A stretch of DNA of 6,570 nucleotides from an uncultured Bacteroidales bacterium (GTDB lineage Bacteria > Bacteroidota > Bacteroidia > Bacteroidales > Bacteroidaceae): positions 1-6,570 of the forward strand of contig CADCOX010000322.1 of NCBI GenBank assembly GCA_902803195.1, read 5' to 3'. The notes under the pieces were generated by a model. That model saw only the letters and a list, made by a program, of their open reading frames with translations, had not been told where the DNA came from and made no database searches. Position 1 is the first letter of the stretch; the number at the start of each line of letters is the position of its first letter. Both the position numbers and the translations under genes were made by a program. Below, in pieces: positions 1-6,570 of the stretch.

Positions 1-182
1 AGGCGCTCATCGAAAACAACTTTTACGTCCCAACACGGATAAACCATGTTAACGAAAACGATAACGAAATCGTTAATGGAAGCCGTGGTGGTTTTCTCTA
101 TGACCTCGTTGGACGTAGAGTAGAGACTACCACTAATGTTGGCCTTTACGTGAAGGATGGGCGAAAAATACTTGTCCGATAG
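1..182 (+). CDS. C-terminal end of a secreted protein with Bacteroidales C-terminal tail (5' end outside window)
   Basis: An open frame enters from the left edge (first full codon at base 3) and stops at TAG 180-182, giving the last 59 residues of a protein. The visible part begins with an Asn/Glu-rich stretch and ends with FLYDLVGRRV (residues 31-40), then GLYVKDGRKILVR at the terminus. This matches the tail of the large gene downstream (MFDLSGRRV...GVYIITGKKMVVK). Tails of this style are common on exported Prevotella and Bacteroides proteins and resemble, in shortened form, the type A sorting domain of the type IX secretion system. The body of the protein is missing, so its function cannot be given. 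A hairpin terminator lies 45 bases after the stop, so this gene probably ends its own transcript. An exported or surface protein is likely; whether the tail is a true type IX signal is uncertain. Confidence 0.8.
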   Translation, partial: ALIENNFYVPTRINHVNENDNEIVNGSRGGFLYDLVGRRVETTTNVGLYVKDGRKILVR

Positions 183-227
183 AAACACTTTTTTAATCTA
201 TATTTCGCTAAGAATGTGCGATTCTGC

Positions 228-267
228 TATGCGGTGGGAGAATTTCTTTCCCACCGCATAACTTTTG
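228..267 (+). terminator. Intrinsic terminator of the upstream partial gene
   Basis: A perfect 12-bp stem, TATGCGGTGGGA (228-239) pairing with TCCCACCGCATA (249-260), encloses a 9-base loop and is followed by ACTTTTG with a four-T run. It lies 45 bases downstream of the stop at 182 and ahead of the promoter-like box of the next gene, so it separates the two plus-strand genes into different transcripts. Confidence 0.8.
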
Positions 268-280
268 TATGATTATCGAT

Positions 281-288
281 TATTTTTG
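281..288 (+). promoter_or_regulatory. Putative Bacteroidetes -7 promoter box for the 1178-aa gene
   Basis: TATTTTTG fits the Bacteroidetes sigma-ABfr -7 consensus TAnnTTTG and sits 49 bases before the ATG at 338, just after the terminator. The nearest TTTG upstream (264-267) is only 13 bases away, closer than the roughly 19-21 bases usual for a -33 element, so the -33 half is weak or absent. Transcription would start near 292-296, leaving a leader of about 45 bases with no clear Shine-Dalgarno sequence, which is normal for this phylum. Confidence 0.45.
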
Positions 289-337
289 CAAGGCTATTTA
301 GAAACAAATCGTCACTTATTCTTATCTTTATATTGTT

Positions 338-3300
338 ATGAGAAACCTAATTACTTTACTTTCAGCGGTGGTGCTAAGCATCATCGGCCACGTTGTTAGT
401 AGAGCGGAAGTGATTACTGACCCCTCGCAATTATCTAACACGAAAGTGTACACCATCAACACGGCTCGAGGCTATCTTACATTAGACCTCACCGAGACCA
501 AAGCCGTGGCCTCACATTTAAGAGATTCAGGGGCTGAGACCGAAACGTTTATCGAGAACGAGCAGGCATTACAGGACGAGGAATCGCGCCAGTTCGGCAT
601 CTTGAATATTGACGGCCTATTTTATATCTATAACTTGAAGCTCAAGGAGTTTGCTCGCCTACATGACCAAACGTTGGAGTTCTATCCCTGTGCTGGCAAT
701 GGCTTTGCATTTACTACAGATGGTTTGGAAGGAGCCCCTTTGCGAATCAGAATGCCAATGTGGGGCGATAATGGCTATTCGAAGTATTTCCTTAACAATA
801 ACGGTGGGGGTGCTTGGGTCCTCAATAAGTATAATGCGGTCGATGCAGGCAACTCGCTCATGATTGAGGAAGTAGAAGGTAAAACACTCGATCTGGACGA
901 GGCCATGAGCGTCTTCAATGCCACGAACGATCGGATAGACCCGCATCGCGTGTATTATATTAGTGCTAAACGTATCTCAGATTGGGCCGTCGCCGCCAAT
1001 GGCATAAATATTGTAGGAACTATAGATGGCACGGGTTCAAACCCGACAGCAGCTGATGTGGACAAGCAATGGGCGTTCTACCGCGATGGGGCGAAGACTT
1101 ATCTCTTCAGTGTAGGAATGAAGAAGTTCGTTGACAAAAATGGTCAGCTGACCACCTCGAAGGATGAGTTTGCCAATGTGGATTTCATTTACAGCAACGA
1201 TGCAACCTATCCCTTCTTGCTATATATTGTGGACAATGGCAAGTGGTTCAATGGTCAAGGCAATGGCGGCATGGTCATCAATTATTGGAATAGCAATTAT
1301 GACGATGGTAACCGAGTAGACATCGTTGAGGTGTCAGGTGAAGATGCTTACGATGATATGCAAGCATTCTTTGAAACGCCCTCGTGGGATATTACCTACC
1401 GCCTCTTTTTCGAGGGAGAAGAAGTTGCTACAGCTGTTCGCAACATGACACTGGGAACGGAAGCAGAATTGCCTGCTAATATGATTTATGGGTCCTGTGA
1501 ATACGAGTACAGTCCAGAGATTATACAAGATGGTAGTGATGTTCGTGTAGATGTCATGTGGCTCGGCCCCTTCGAGTTCTCCAAGAGTTACGAAGAAGCT
1601 ACGTGGTACAATATGCTGTTCAACCGCGAGAATGAAGGACGTGATGGCAAGTGGTACGCTTATTGGGAAGAGGGCACGGAACCTTATTTCCCCAAATATA
1701 ACGCCGACGAAGCCACACGCTCGGCACCACAATGCCAGTGGGCTTTCGTGGGTAACCCCTACCAACTGAAGATATACAACAAGGCTGCAGGCCCGGATGT
1801 GACATTGAAATTTGAGGTTGTTCGCGATGTCAAGTATAATCGTGATGCCAATGCTGCCGTTCTGCGTCCGGGCGACAACTATTGGTTTGCAAGAGAGTAT
1901 AATCCCGGTCCAGACATAAATGTCATCGATGCCGAGGAATTCTCCTTGGGCTTGAATGTGGATGGAGCGATCTATCGCATGAATCAGGTGGGCGGAGCTT
2001 CCGAGTCGTCTTACTTCGGTCTTTGGACCGGATTCGATCAGGGCTCCGGAGTTTCAGTCGAAGAAGTGCCTGATATTGACGTGACGGATGTGTTCTATGA
2101 TGTCTATTACGATGATAAGCTCGTGGCTTCGGATAAGGTGATTGGTCAGGAAGTGGGTGCACTAATTGTCGACGCACCTGCTTCGTTGCTGCGTGACTTT
2201 GTGGAGCTTGACTTCGACATGAACACCAAAGTGGAAAAAGACTTGCATGTGCGCGTGGATGCCATTTGGAATGGCCCGGTGGAGCTGGCCAAAGACTTCG
2301 AAAGTGCCCATTGGTATGACATGTCGGTCCGTGGTAATTGGTATGTGACGAGCGATAGCGTGAATGCCGAAGGAGCGTTGATGACTGTTGAGGCAAATGC
2401 TATTGGTTTAAGCGAGGACGCTTACCAATGGGCCTTCGTTGGCGATCCATGGCACGTACAAATCTACAACAAGGCTAAGGGCAGCAGTCAAGTTTATGCT
2501 TGGACAGAGGCTGCAGGACAGAATATTCCCGTCTTTGTCGATCCTTCGACAGAAAACTATTGGGAGATTCGTCAGCTGTCACTTGCTGAAGAACAATACG
2601 CCAACTCCTTCATGCTCACCATACCAAGTATAGGCTGGCAGTTGAACCAGAATGGCGGGGCAGGCGGTCCTTTGAAGATATGGAGCAGTACGACCAGGGC
2701 GGATGTCGGTTCGGCCTTCACCGTATTCGATGTTCCCACGGACTTTGCTCAGTTCGTGGTAGAGGAAATAGCCCCAGTCATGGAGTTAGAGACGACGTGG
2801 TGCAACTGGACGGATGCCGCTCGAGCCGCCATTGGTTACAAGCCAGAATATAAGCAGTCTTGCTCGCTTGAACAATATAAAGCCCTGCGCAACACCATAC
2901 AGACTTTGAAGGGCGACATTAATAACTTCTTGCTACCCGAAACAGGGTTCTATCGTATCTTAAACCAATGGTATGGCGAATATATCAATATGGAAACAGA
3001 CTTGGTTAACGGATCCTTTGACGATACGACAGCCAGCACGGTTGTGAAATTGACAAAGGTAGGCGATCGTCAGTATACGATTCAGACACAGAACGAATAC
3101 TTCCAACCTTTAGAGAGGAGCACGACGATGATAACCGATCCGAAGGCCCCTGTTACCTTCGAGATATTCGTTCCCGAACCAGGATATGCAGCTTTTAACG
3201 GGACATTGAAGCCTGAGGACGAGAGTGATGCAGATGCTATCAATGCTTATAACTTCGCTTTCTTGCACCAGCGGGCAGAAAGAGACATGGTAGGATGGGA

Positions 3301-3874
3301 AAAGGGGGCTCCTGCTTCGCACTGGCAATTGTTAGATGCTAAGACCATCACTGTCAAGACAGGTGCTAATGGTCTGACAACGCTGTATGCACCCTTTGCT
3401 ATTCAGGCATCTACAGGCGCCTCACCATGTGTTGGAAAGATTGAAAGTGATCATTTGGAACTGACAGGCATCCAAGGTGTTGTGCCTGCACTCACTCCAA
3501 TGGTAATCAAAGCTGAGCAAGGCGACTATCAACTTGCTATTGTCAATAGTGATGCCGCGCCAATTGAAGGTAACGACCTCAAAGGTGAACTCCTACAGTC
3601 AAAGCCTGCTTTTGCGATGACTTTGGAGGGCGAAGGAAATGAATTGGCTTTCTATACCTTCACCGGAGAAGCTATCGAGGCCAACAAAGCTTACCTACGT
3701 CTTGAGGATACAAGCATAGAGAGATTCCCCATCCACTTTGGGGATCTGACGGGTATTGACACGATGACCTCTGATGAAGCTACTCAGCAGATGTTTGACC
3801 TTAGTGGTCGTCGGGTCAACAAAGCCAATAAGGGTGTCTACATCATCACTGGCAAAAAGATGGTGGTGAAATAA
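338..3874 (+). CDS. Large exported multi-module protein with ricin/beta-trefoil-like repeats and C-terminal tail
   Basis: This 1178-residue protein starts with a signal peptide: MRN, a hydrophobic core at residues 4-20, and probable cleavage after SRA (residue 23). Next comes LSNTKVYTINTARG (32-45), an entry motif familiar from Bacteroidales secreted proteins. Four modules follow, at about 35-180, 203-332, 350-577 and 584-800. Each ends in a related pattern: Asn and Gly-Gly, then Trp or Tyr, then Asp-Gly and an acidic 'EEV'-like end, as in FLNNNGGGAW (151-160), FNGQGNGGM, MNQVGGA and LNQNGGAGG. This resembles ricin-type beta-trefoil lectin-like folds. A fifth, more divergent module (about 868-1000) includes FYRILNQWYGEY and ends ASHWQLLDA. 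Residues 1001-1135 form a beta-rich domain with TTLYAPFAI, VPALTPMVI and ANKAYLRL, often found just before the tail in such proteins. The tail is MFDLSGRRV (1152-1160) plus GVYIITGKKMVVK. I see no catalytic signature. A surface glycan-binding or adhesive role is inference; the exact ligand is unknown. The start is supported by the signal peptide. Confidence 0.9.
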   Translation: MRNLITLLSAVVLSIIGHVVSRAEVITDPSQLSNTKVYTINTARGYLTLDLTETKAVASHLRDSGAETETFIENEQALQDEESRQFGILNIDGLFYIYNLKLKEFARLHDQTLEFYPCAGNGFAFTTDGLEGAPLRIRMPMWGDNGYSKYFLNNNGGGAWVLNKYNAVDAGNSLMIEEVEGKTLDLDEAMSVFNATNDRIDPHRVYYISAKRISDWAVAANGINIVGTIDGTGSNPTAADVDKQWAFYRDGAKTYLFSVGMKKFVDKNGQLTTSKDEFANVDFIYSNDATYPFLLYIVDNGKWFNGQGNGGMVINYWNSNYDDGNRVDIVEVSGEDAYDDMQAFFETPSWDITYRLFFEGEEVATAVRNMTLGTEAELPANMIYGSCEYEYSPEIIQDGSDVRVDVMWLGPFEFSKSYEEATWYNMLFNRENEGRDGKWYAYWEEGTEPYFPKYNADEATRSAPQCQWAFVGNPYQLKIYNKAAGPDVTLKFEVVRDVKYNRDANAAVLRPGDNYWFAREYNPGPDINVIDAEEFSLGLNVDGAIYRMNQVGGASESSYFGLWTGFDQGSGVSVEEVPDIDVTDVFYDVYYDDKLVASDKVIGQEVGALIVDAPASLLRDFVELDFDMNTKVEKDLHVRVDAIWNGPVELAKDFESAHWYDMSVRGNWYVTSDSVNAEGALMTVEANAIGLSEDAYQWAFVGDPWHVQIYNKAKGSSQVYAWTEAAGQNIPVFVDPSTENYWEIRQLSLAEEQYANSFMLTIPSIGWQLNQNGGAGGPLKIWSSTTRADVGSAFTVFDVPTDFAQFVVEEIAPVMELETTWCNWTDAARAAIGYKPEYKQSCSLEQYKALRNTIQTLKGDINNFLLPETGFYRILNQWYGEYINMETDLVNGSFDDTTASTVVKLTKVGDRQYTIQTQNEYFQPLERSTTMITDPKAPVTFEIFVPEPGYAAFNGTLKPEDESDADAINAYNFAFLHQRAERDMVGWEKGAPASHWQLLDAKTITVKTGANGLTTLYAPFAIQASTGASPCVGKIESDHLELTGIQGVVPALTPMVIKAEQGDYQLAIVNSDAAPIEGNDLKGELLQSKPAFAMTLEGEGNELAFYTFTGEAIEANKAYLRLEDTSIERFPIHFGDLTGIDTMTSDEATQQMFDLSGRRVNKANKGVYIITGKKMVVK
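1385..2737 (+). repeat. Tandem duplication inside the 1178-aa protein (two modules of about 220 residues)
   Basis: Residues 350-577 and 584-800 align end to end as diverged copies. Matching landmarks in order are: a strand with ITYRLFFEGEEVA versus FYDVYYDDKLVA; VRVDVMWLGPFEFSKSYEEATWYNM (409-425 region) versus the VRVDAIWNGPVELAKDFESAHWYDM region (638-662); QWAFVGNPYQLKIYNKA (467-483) versus QWAFVGDPWHVQIYNKA (697-713); NYW (514-516 and 740-742); and the closing Asn/Gly-Gly motif before VEEVP or VFDVP. The block between WYxM and QWAF differs by about six residues. The similarity is visible in protein but not as an obvious DNA repeat, so the duplication is old. Confidence 0.85.
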
Positions 3875-3880
3875 GCATTG

Positions 3881-3941
3881 GGCGTTCCGCCTCATGTCGC
3901 GCCATCATGCAAGAATGGTCGATGCGACATGAGGGAACGTT
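3881..3941 (+). terminator. Long imperfect hairpin just after the large gene, possible terminator or 3'-end stabiliser
   Basis: CTCATGTCGC (3891-3900) pairs perfectly with GCGACATGAG (3924-3933). The stem continues outward through GTTCC (3884-3888) with GGAAC (3934-3938) across a two-base bulge, with further GC and GU pairs at the base. Inward, GCCAT (3901-3905) can pair with ATGGT (3915-3919). It starts 7 bases after the TAA at 3872-3874. No run of T follows, so an intrinsic terminator is possible but not classical; it could instead protect the mRNA 3' end. Confidence 0.5.
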
Positions 3942-4017
3942 CGCTTCAGTTTGAATGAATATTCGCAAAGACGTGAAGGAATGGTCGCAAAGGCTGATGC
4001 GTATATACGTACATGTC

Positions 4018-4035
4018 GTTCGGTCGCGACCGAAC
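4018..4035. repeat. Perfect 18-bp palindrome
   Basis: GTTCGGTCGCGACCGAAC equals its own reverse complement over all 18 bases. As DNA it could be a dimeric protein binding site; as RNA it could fold to a 7-bp stem with a CGCG loop. It lies about 145 bases beyond the stop of one gene and 157 beyond the other, far from any visible promoter, so an operator role for these genes is not evident. Confidence 0.75.
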
Positions 4036-4126
4036 AATGAACACATATAGACGCTAACGGCTACGGATATAGACGTAAGTCGTGATGACAATAATCGGTA
4101 GAGGCTAAGGCTATCTATTGTAACGG

Positions 4127-4167
4127 CAACGGGACTGTGTTAAGAACAAGATAACACAGCCCCGTTG
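4127..4167. terminator. Strong stem between convergent genes, probable terminator of the kduI operon
   Basis: CAACGGGACTGTGTTA (4127-4142) pairs with TAACACAGCCCCGTTG (4152-4167) over 16 positions with a single A:C mismatch, closing a 9-base loop. It lies 24 bases past the kduI stop codon. Neither side shows a clear T run, so termination strength is uncertain, but position and stability fit a terminator for the minus-strand operon and perhaps also for read-through from the plus strand. Confidence 0.65.
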
Positions 4168-4191
4168 GTCTCTGATAAAGGGGGTATAGGC

Positions 4192-5166
4192 TTATTGGAG
4201 GTTGACGACTGGGATATTGTCCTTATCGTTGTAGTAGAGGTTCTCGCCAGCCATGCCCCAGATGAAGGTGTAGTAATAGGTGCCAGCTGCTGCGTGGATG
4301 CTCCATTCAGGCGACATGATGGCCTGCTCGTTGTGGAGCCAAACAACGCGGCTCTCCTGAGGTTGACCCATGATGTGAGCGATGGTCTGATCTTCTGGAA
4401 GGTTGAAATAGTAGTAGGCTTCAATACGGCGGCCGTGTGTGTGAGGCGGCATCGTATTCCAGGCAGCACCGGGATTGAGCTGTGTCAGTCCGAGTTGAAG
4501 CTGGCAAGGGCCTTCTTCGAGAACGTCGTTTACGATGAGTTTGTAGACGGTGCGGTTGTTGCACTCTTCCAGTGAGCCGACGGGCCCCCATACGGCAGCT
4601 TTCAATGAGCCTTTACGGCCATCGAGGGTGATCCACTGCGTCTTGTAGTGCTGATGGGCGGTGGCGCTGTTGAGGTAGAACTTGGCGGGTTTGCTGGCGT
4701 CCTTAGAACGGAACTCCACAACCTTGTTTACGTCCTTGTCCTTGCCAATATGGCCACGTCCGATGTATAGAGCTTCCTTTGGTGAGAGGGCATACTCCTT
4801 GCCGTCAACGATGACGACGCCATCGCCTTGACCGCAGTTCACCACGCCGAGCTCGCGGTTGTATAGGAAATACTTGTCCTTGATGGTCGGGTCTACGTCG
4901 AGGCCGAGTTCAAGGAAATTCTCCAGTTTCAGCGTCTTCGTGACAGGCATTGCACCGCCGAAGATGAAGCGGTCGTAGTGGGAGTAGGTCAGGTTGATCT
5001 CATCAGCCACCATGACTTTCTCCATGACGAAACGCTCACGCAAAGTCTTCGTGTCGTAGTGCTTGACGTCCTCGGGATGGCAGGCGGTCTGGAAATTAAC
5101 TTTCTGCTGGGCAGAGGAAACTAATACAGTTGCCAGCAGGGTTAGTGTAAGAAATGCTTTTTTCAT
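4192..5166 (-). CDS. kduI: 5-dehydro-4-deoxy-D-glucuronate isomerase (KduI) with an N-terminal signal peptide
   Basis: KduI (EC 5.3.1.17) converts 5-keto-4-deoxyuronate, formed from the unsaturated uronates that polysaccharide lyases release, into 3-deoxy-D-glycero-2,5-hexodiulosonate, which KduD then reduces to KDG. From about residue 24 the protein follows the E. coli enzyme as I recall it throughout: [18 protein letters not shown] (61-78), RELGVVN (104-110), [12 protein letters not shown] (160-171), [19 protein letters not shown] (226-244), MGQPQESR (266-273) and [11 protein letters not shown] (299-309). The zinc ligands of the C-terminal cupin are present as His242, His244, Glu249 and His291, each offset by 46 from E. 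coli His196, His198, Glu203 and His245. At 324 residues it is longer than the roughly 278-residue enzyme, partly because of a leader, [20 protein letters not shown], with likely cleavage after SSA (residue 19). No Met lies near residues 20-25, so a cytoplasmic start is not available. It is the second gene of an operon, 11 bases after the EIIC gene. Identity is very secure; periplasmic location is a strong prediction. Confidence 0.95.
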   Translation of the reverse strand: MKKAFLTLTLLATVLVSSAQQKVNFQTACHPEDVKHYDTKTLRERFVMEKVMVADEINLTYSHYDRFIFGGAMPVTKTLKLENFLELGLDVDPTIKDKYFLYNRELGVVNCGQGDGVVIVDGKEYALSPKEALYIGRGHIGKDKDVNKVVEFRSKDASKPAKFYLNSATAHQHYKTQWITLDGRKGSLKAAVWGPVGSLEECNNRTVYKLIVNDVLEEGPCQLQLGLTQLNPGAAWNTMPPHTHGRRIEAYYYFNLPEDQTIAHIMGQPQESRVVWLHNEQAIMSPEWSIHAAAGTYYYTFIWGMAGENLYYNDKDNIPVVNLQ

Positions 5167-5177
5167 TGAATGATATT

Positions 5178-6569
5178 TTATGATTTTGAAACGATACTTG
5201 CTTTCTCATCGGCAATGATTCTCTTGCGATTGATGAACATCATGACGACGGTGAAGCCAGCGAGCAGCCCCATACCGATATAGTCAAGGCTCTTGCAGGC
5301 ACGGAAGATGACCCAGCCAATGAGCGAAGAGCAGAAGTCGAGGGCTCCGGCGAGGAAGCCTTCGGGCACCTTGGCGGCAGCATCCTGCGTGGCGGCATAG
5401 ACCGAGGCCGCTGCAGCAGTGAAGTCGGTACTCATATCCGTGACAAAGTATAGACCAAGGATGAGGGCAACAAGGCCGATGATGAAGGTCTTGACGACGT
5501 TGTTCTTCGTGATGGGCAGTACCAAGGGGAAGAGATAGAACATACCGGCCAGCGAGGCGAGGGGTAGGAACTGGTTGCCTGGCAGTACAACGGCCAGGAA
5601 CAGCACTGTGGGAATGAGCAACAACGAGACAACAAGTGTCGTGGGATGACCAATAACGAGAGCAGGACTCATGCCGATATGCACTTTCTTGCCGTTGAAT
5701 TTCGTCTCCACCACTTCCTTGGTTTTTTGACTGATAGGCATCAGACCGTCGATGAACAGTTTGGTGATGCGAGGAATCAATTCCATGACTGCTCCCATGA
5801 TGACACCCAAGGACAGGATTGTCTTGGCTGCGTCGCTATTCCATTCCTTCACGCTAAGAGCGCCAATGAGCGCACCCACGATGACGCCGAGGATGAGCGG
5901 CTCACCGAGTACGCCGAACTTCTTCTTCAGTCCTTCGGCATCGATGTCGAGCTTGGAGAAACCGGGAATCTTGTCCAGCAGCCAGTTGATGCCGATGGCG
6001 AAGGGCACAAAGCTCTGGCAGAAAGGCTGAGGGATGGAGATGCCGTCCAGGCCGTAGTGCTTCTGGAACTTCTCGGCCGTCAGGTCGGCCATGACAAGGG
6101 TGAACATATAGCACACGATGGCCGCGAAGTAGCCCCATGCAAGGCTTTGGTCCTTGACGAAATAGACCACGGCGCCGATGAAGGCGAAATGCCAGTAGTT
6201 CCACAGGTCGATGTTGACAGTCCGCGTGGTCTTCGTCAGCACCATCAGAAAGTTGACACCCAAGCAAATCGGGATGATGAGGGCACCCACGGCGGTGTTG
6301 TAGGCCACAGCAGCGGCAGCTGGCCAGCCCATATCGAAGATATTGAGCTGCAGATGGTAGATTTCGGAGATGTTCGTCAGAGGACCATTAAAGTTGGTCG
6401 TCAGCAGGGCCGTGACTATACCGAGGCCGACGAAACCGACGCCCACATAGAGGCCGCTCTGCAGTGACTTGCCGAACTTAAGCCCGATGCACAGGCCGAT
6501 GATGGTGAACAAAATCGGCATCATAACCGATGCGCCGAGACTGATAATGTAGGAGAATACTGCTTCCAT
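5178..6569 (-). CDS. PTS EIIC-like permease of the galactitol (GatC) family
   Basis: This 463-residue, highly hydrophobic protein resembles E. coli GatC along its length. Shared landmarks are: the N-terminus ([13 protein letters not shown] against GatC YILDLGPTVMLPI); [10 protein letters not shown] (43-52); DMGWPAAAA (79-87); [10 protein letters not shown] (118-127); [10 protein letters not shown] (215-224); the DGLMPI loop (274-279); [10 protein letters not shown] (299-308); and [14 protein letters not shown] (327-340). About ten to twelve membrane segments are visible. The family's EIIC normally moves a sugar that is phosphorylated by EIIB and EIIA; neither partner is in the window and there is no fused cytoplasmic domain. 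Bacteroidetes generally lack a complete sugar PTS (established knowledge), so this may work as a PTS-independent permease. Pairing with kduI 11 bases downstream suggests a uronate-derived substrate rather than galactitol (inference). The ATG lies one base from the window edge, but alignment with the GatC N-terminus indicates it is the true start. EIIA/EIIB genes could lie upstream beyond the edge. Confidence 0.88.
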   Translation of the reverse strand: MEAVFSYIISLGASVMMPILFTIIGLCIGLKFGKSLQSGLYVGVGFVGLGIVTALLTTNFNGPLTNISEIYHLQLNIFDMGWPAAAAVAYNTAVGALIIPICLGVNFLMVLTKTTRTVNIDLWNYWHFAFIGAVVYFVKDQSLAWGYFAAIVCYMFTLVMADLTAEKFQKHYGLDGISIPQPFCQSFVPFAIGINWLLDKIPGFSKLDIDAEGLKKKFGVLGEPLILGVIVGALIGALSVKEWNSDAAKTILSLGVIMGAVMELIPRITKLFIDGLMPISQKTKEVVETKFNGKKVHIGMSPALVIGHPTTLVVSLLLIPTVLFLAVVLPGNQFLPLASLAGMFYLFPLVLPITKNNVVKTFIIGLVALILGLYFVTDMSTDFTAAAASVYAATQDAAAKVPEGFLAGALDFCSSLIGWVIFRACKSLDYIGMGLLAGFTVVMMFINRKRIIADEKASIVSKS

Positions 6570-6570
6570 A

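Larger units (their letters stand above)
3875..4191. other. Gene-free region between convergent genes, rich in inverted and direct repeats
   Basis: This 317-base stretch separates the ends of the plus-strand large gene and the minus-strand kduI. I find no credible coding region in it. It holds a long hairpin (3881-3941), an alternating CGTATATACG palindrome (4000-4009), a perfect 18-bp palindrome (4018-4035), a terminator-like stem (4127-4167), and short direct repeats: GAATGGTCG at 3913-3921 and 3979-3987, ATATAGACG at 4045-4053 and 4067-4075, and TAACGGCTACGG (4055-4066) versus TAACGGCAACGG (4121-4132). Confidence 0.7.

Noticed and set aside
1923..2396. A minus-strand open frame of 157 codons inside the large gene
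   Set aside because: Rich in His, Arg, Pro and Ser as expected of an antisense shadow, with no recognisable domain, while the opposite strand encodes the clear repeat modules.
3846..4091. A minus-strand open frame of 81 codons in the convergent intergenic region
   Set aside because: It runs through the hairpin and the palindrome, overlaps the end of the large gene, and shows no domain or credible start context.
3881..4132. Possible CRISPR-like or mobile-element remnant suggested by repeats and palindromes
   Set aside because: The repeats are only 9-12 bases, are not regularly iterated, and no transposase, terminal inverted repeats or target duplication is visible.
4165..4575. A plus-strand open frame of 136 codons overlapping the kduI terminator and 3' end
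   Set aside because: Antisense to the conserved zinc-site half of kduI and it begins at the terminator stem; best explained as a shadow of kduI codon use.
4192..5166. Reading the KduI leader as an annotation error with an internal cytoplasmic start
   Set aside because: The next Met is at residue 48, well inside the conserved enzyme, and the leader has every hallmark of a signal peptide.
4192..5166. Lipoprotein signal for KduI
   Set aside because: No Cys follows the cleavage region; the leader ends SSA-QQ, which fits signal peptidase I.
5646..6467. A long open frame (273 codons) on the plus strand opposite the EIIC gene
   Set aside because: It is fully antisense to a well-conserved membrane protein; its His/Asp/Glu-rich composition is what the reverse complement of hydrophobic codons gives, and it matches no family I recognise.

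Overview
The window looks like chromosomal DNA from a Bacteroidales bacterium, most likely Prevotella or a close relative. Three things point there: secreted proteins ending in the short FDLxGRRV...GVYIxxGKKxxVK type of tail, start codons preceded by AT-rich leaders without a clear Shine-Dalgarno sequence, and a TAnnTTTG-type -7 promoter box. The genus call is inference from protein style, not from a marker gene.

Layout, left to right. Bases 1-182 hold the 3' end of a plus-strand gene for a secreted protein, followed by a clean intrinsic terminator (228-267). A promoter-like box (281-288) then leads into one very large plus-strand gene (338-3874, 1178 aa). It encodes an exported multi-module protein: a signal peptide, about five ricin/beta-trefoil-like repeat modules (two of them clearly duplicated), a beta-rich pre-C-terminal domain, and a C-terminal tail of the same kind as that of the upstream partial gene. 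No catalytic domain is recognisable.

Bases 3875-4191 are a gene-free stretch between convergent genes. It contains a long imperfect hairpin, a perfect 18-bp palindrome, short direct repeats and a strong stem that probably ends transcription from one or both sides.

The right half is a two-gene minus-strand operon. The first gene (5178-6569) encodes a galactitol-type PTS EIIC membrane protein. It is followed after 11 bases by kduI (4192-5166), encoding 5-keto-4-deoxyuronate isomerase. KduI carries a convincing N-terminal signal peptide, which is unexpected for an enzyme that is cytoplasmic in the enterobacterial pathway. No EIIA or EIIB partner is visible. The most interesting reading is a uronate-salvage unit in which unsaturated uronates released by polysaccharide lyases are isomerised in the periplasm and the product is taken up by an EIIC-like permease. 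The gene identities are well supported; the coupled periplasmic pathway is a hypothesis.
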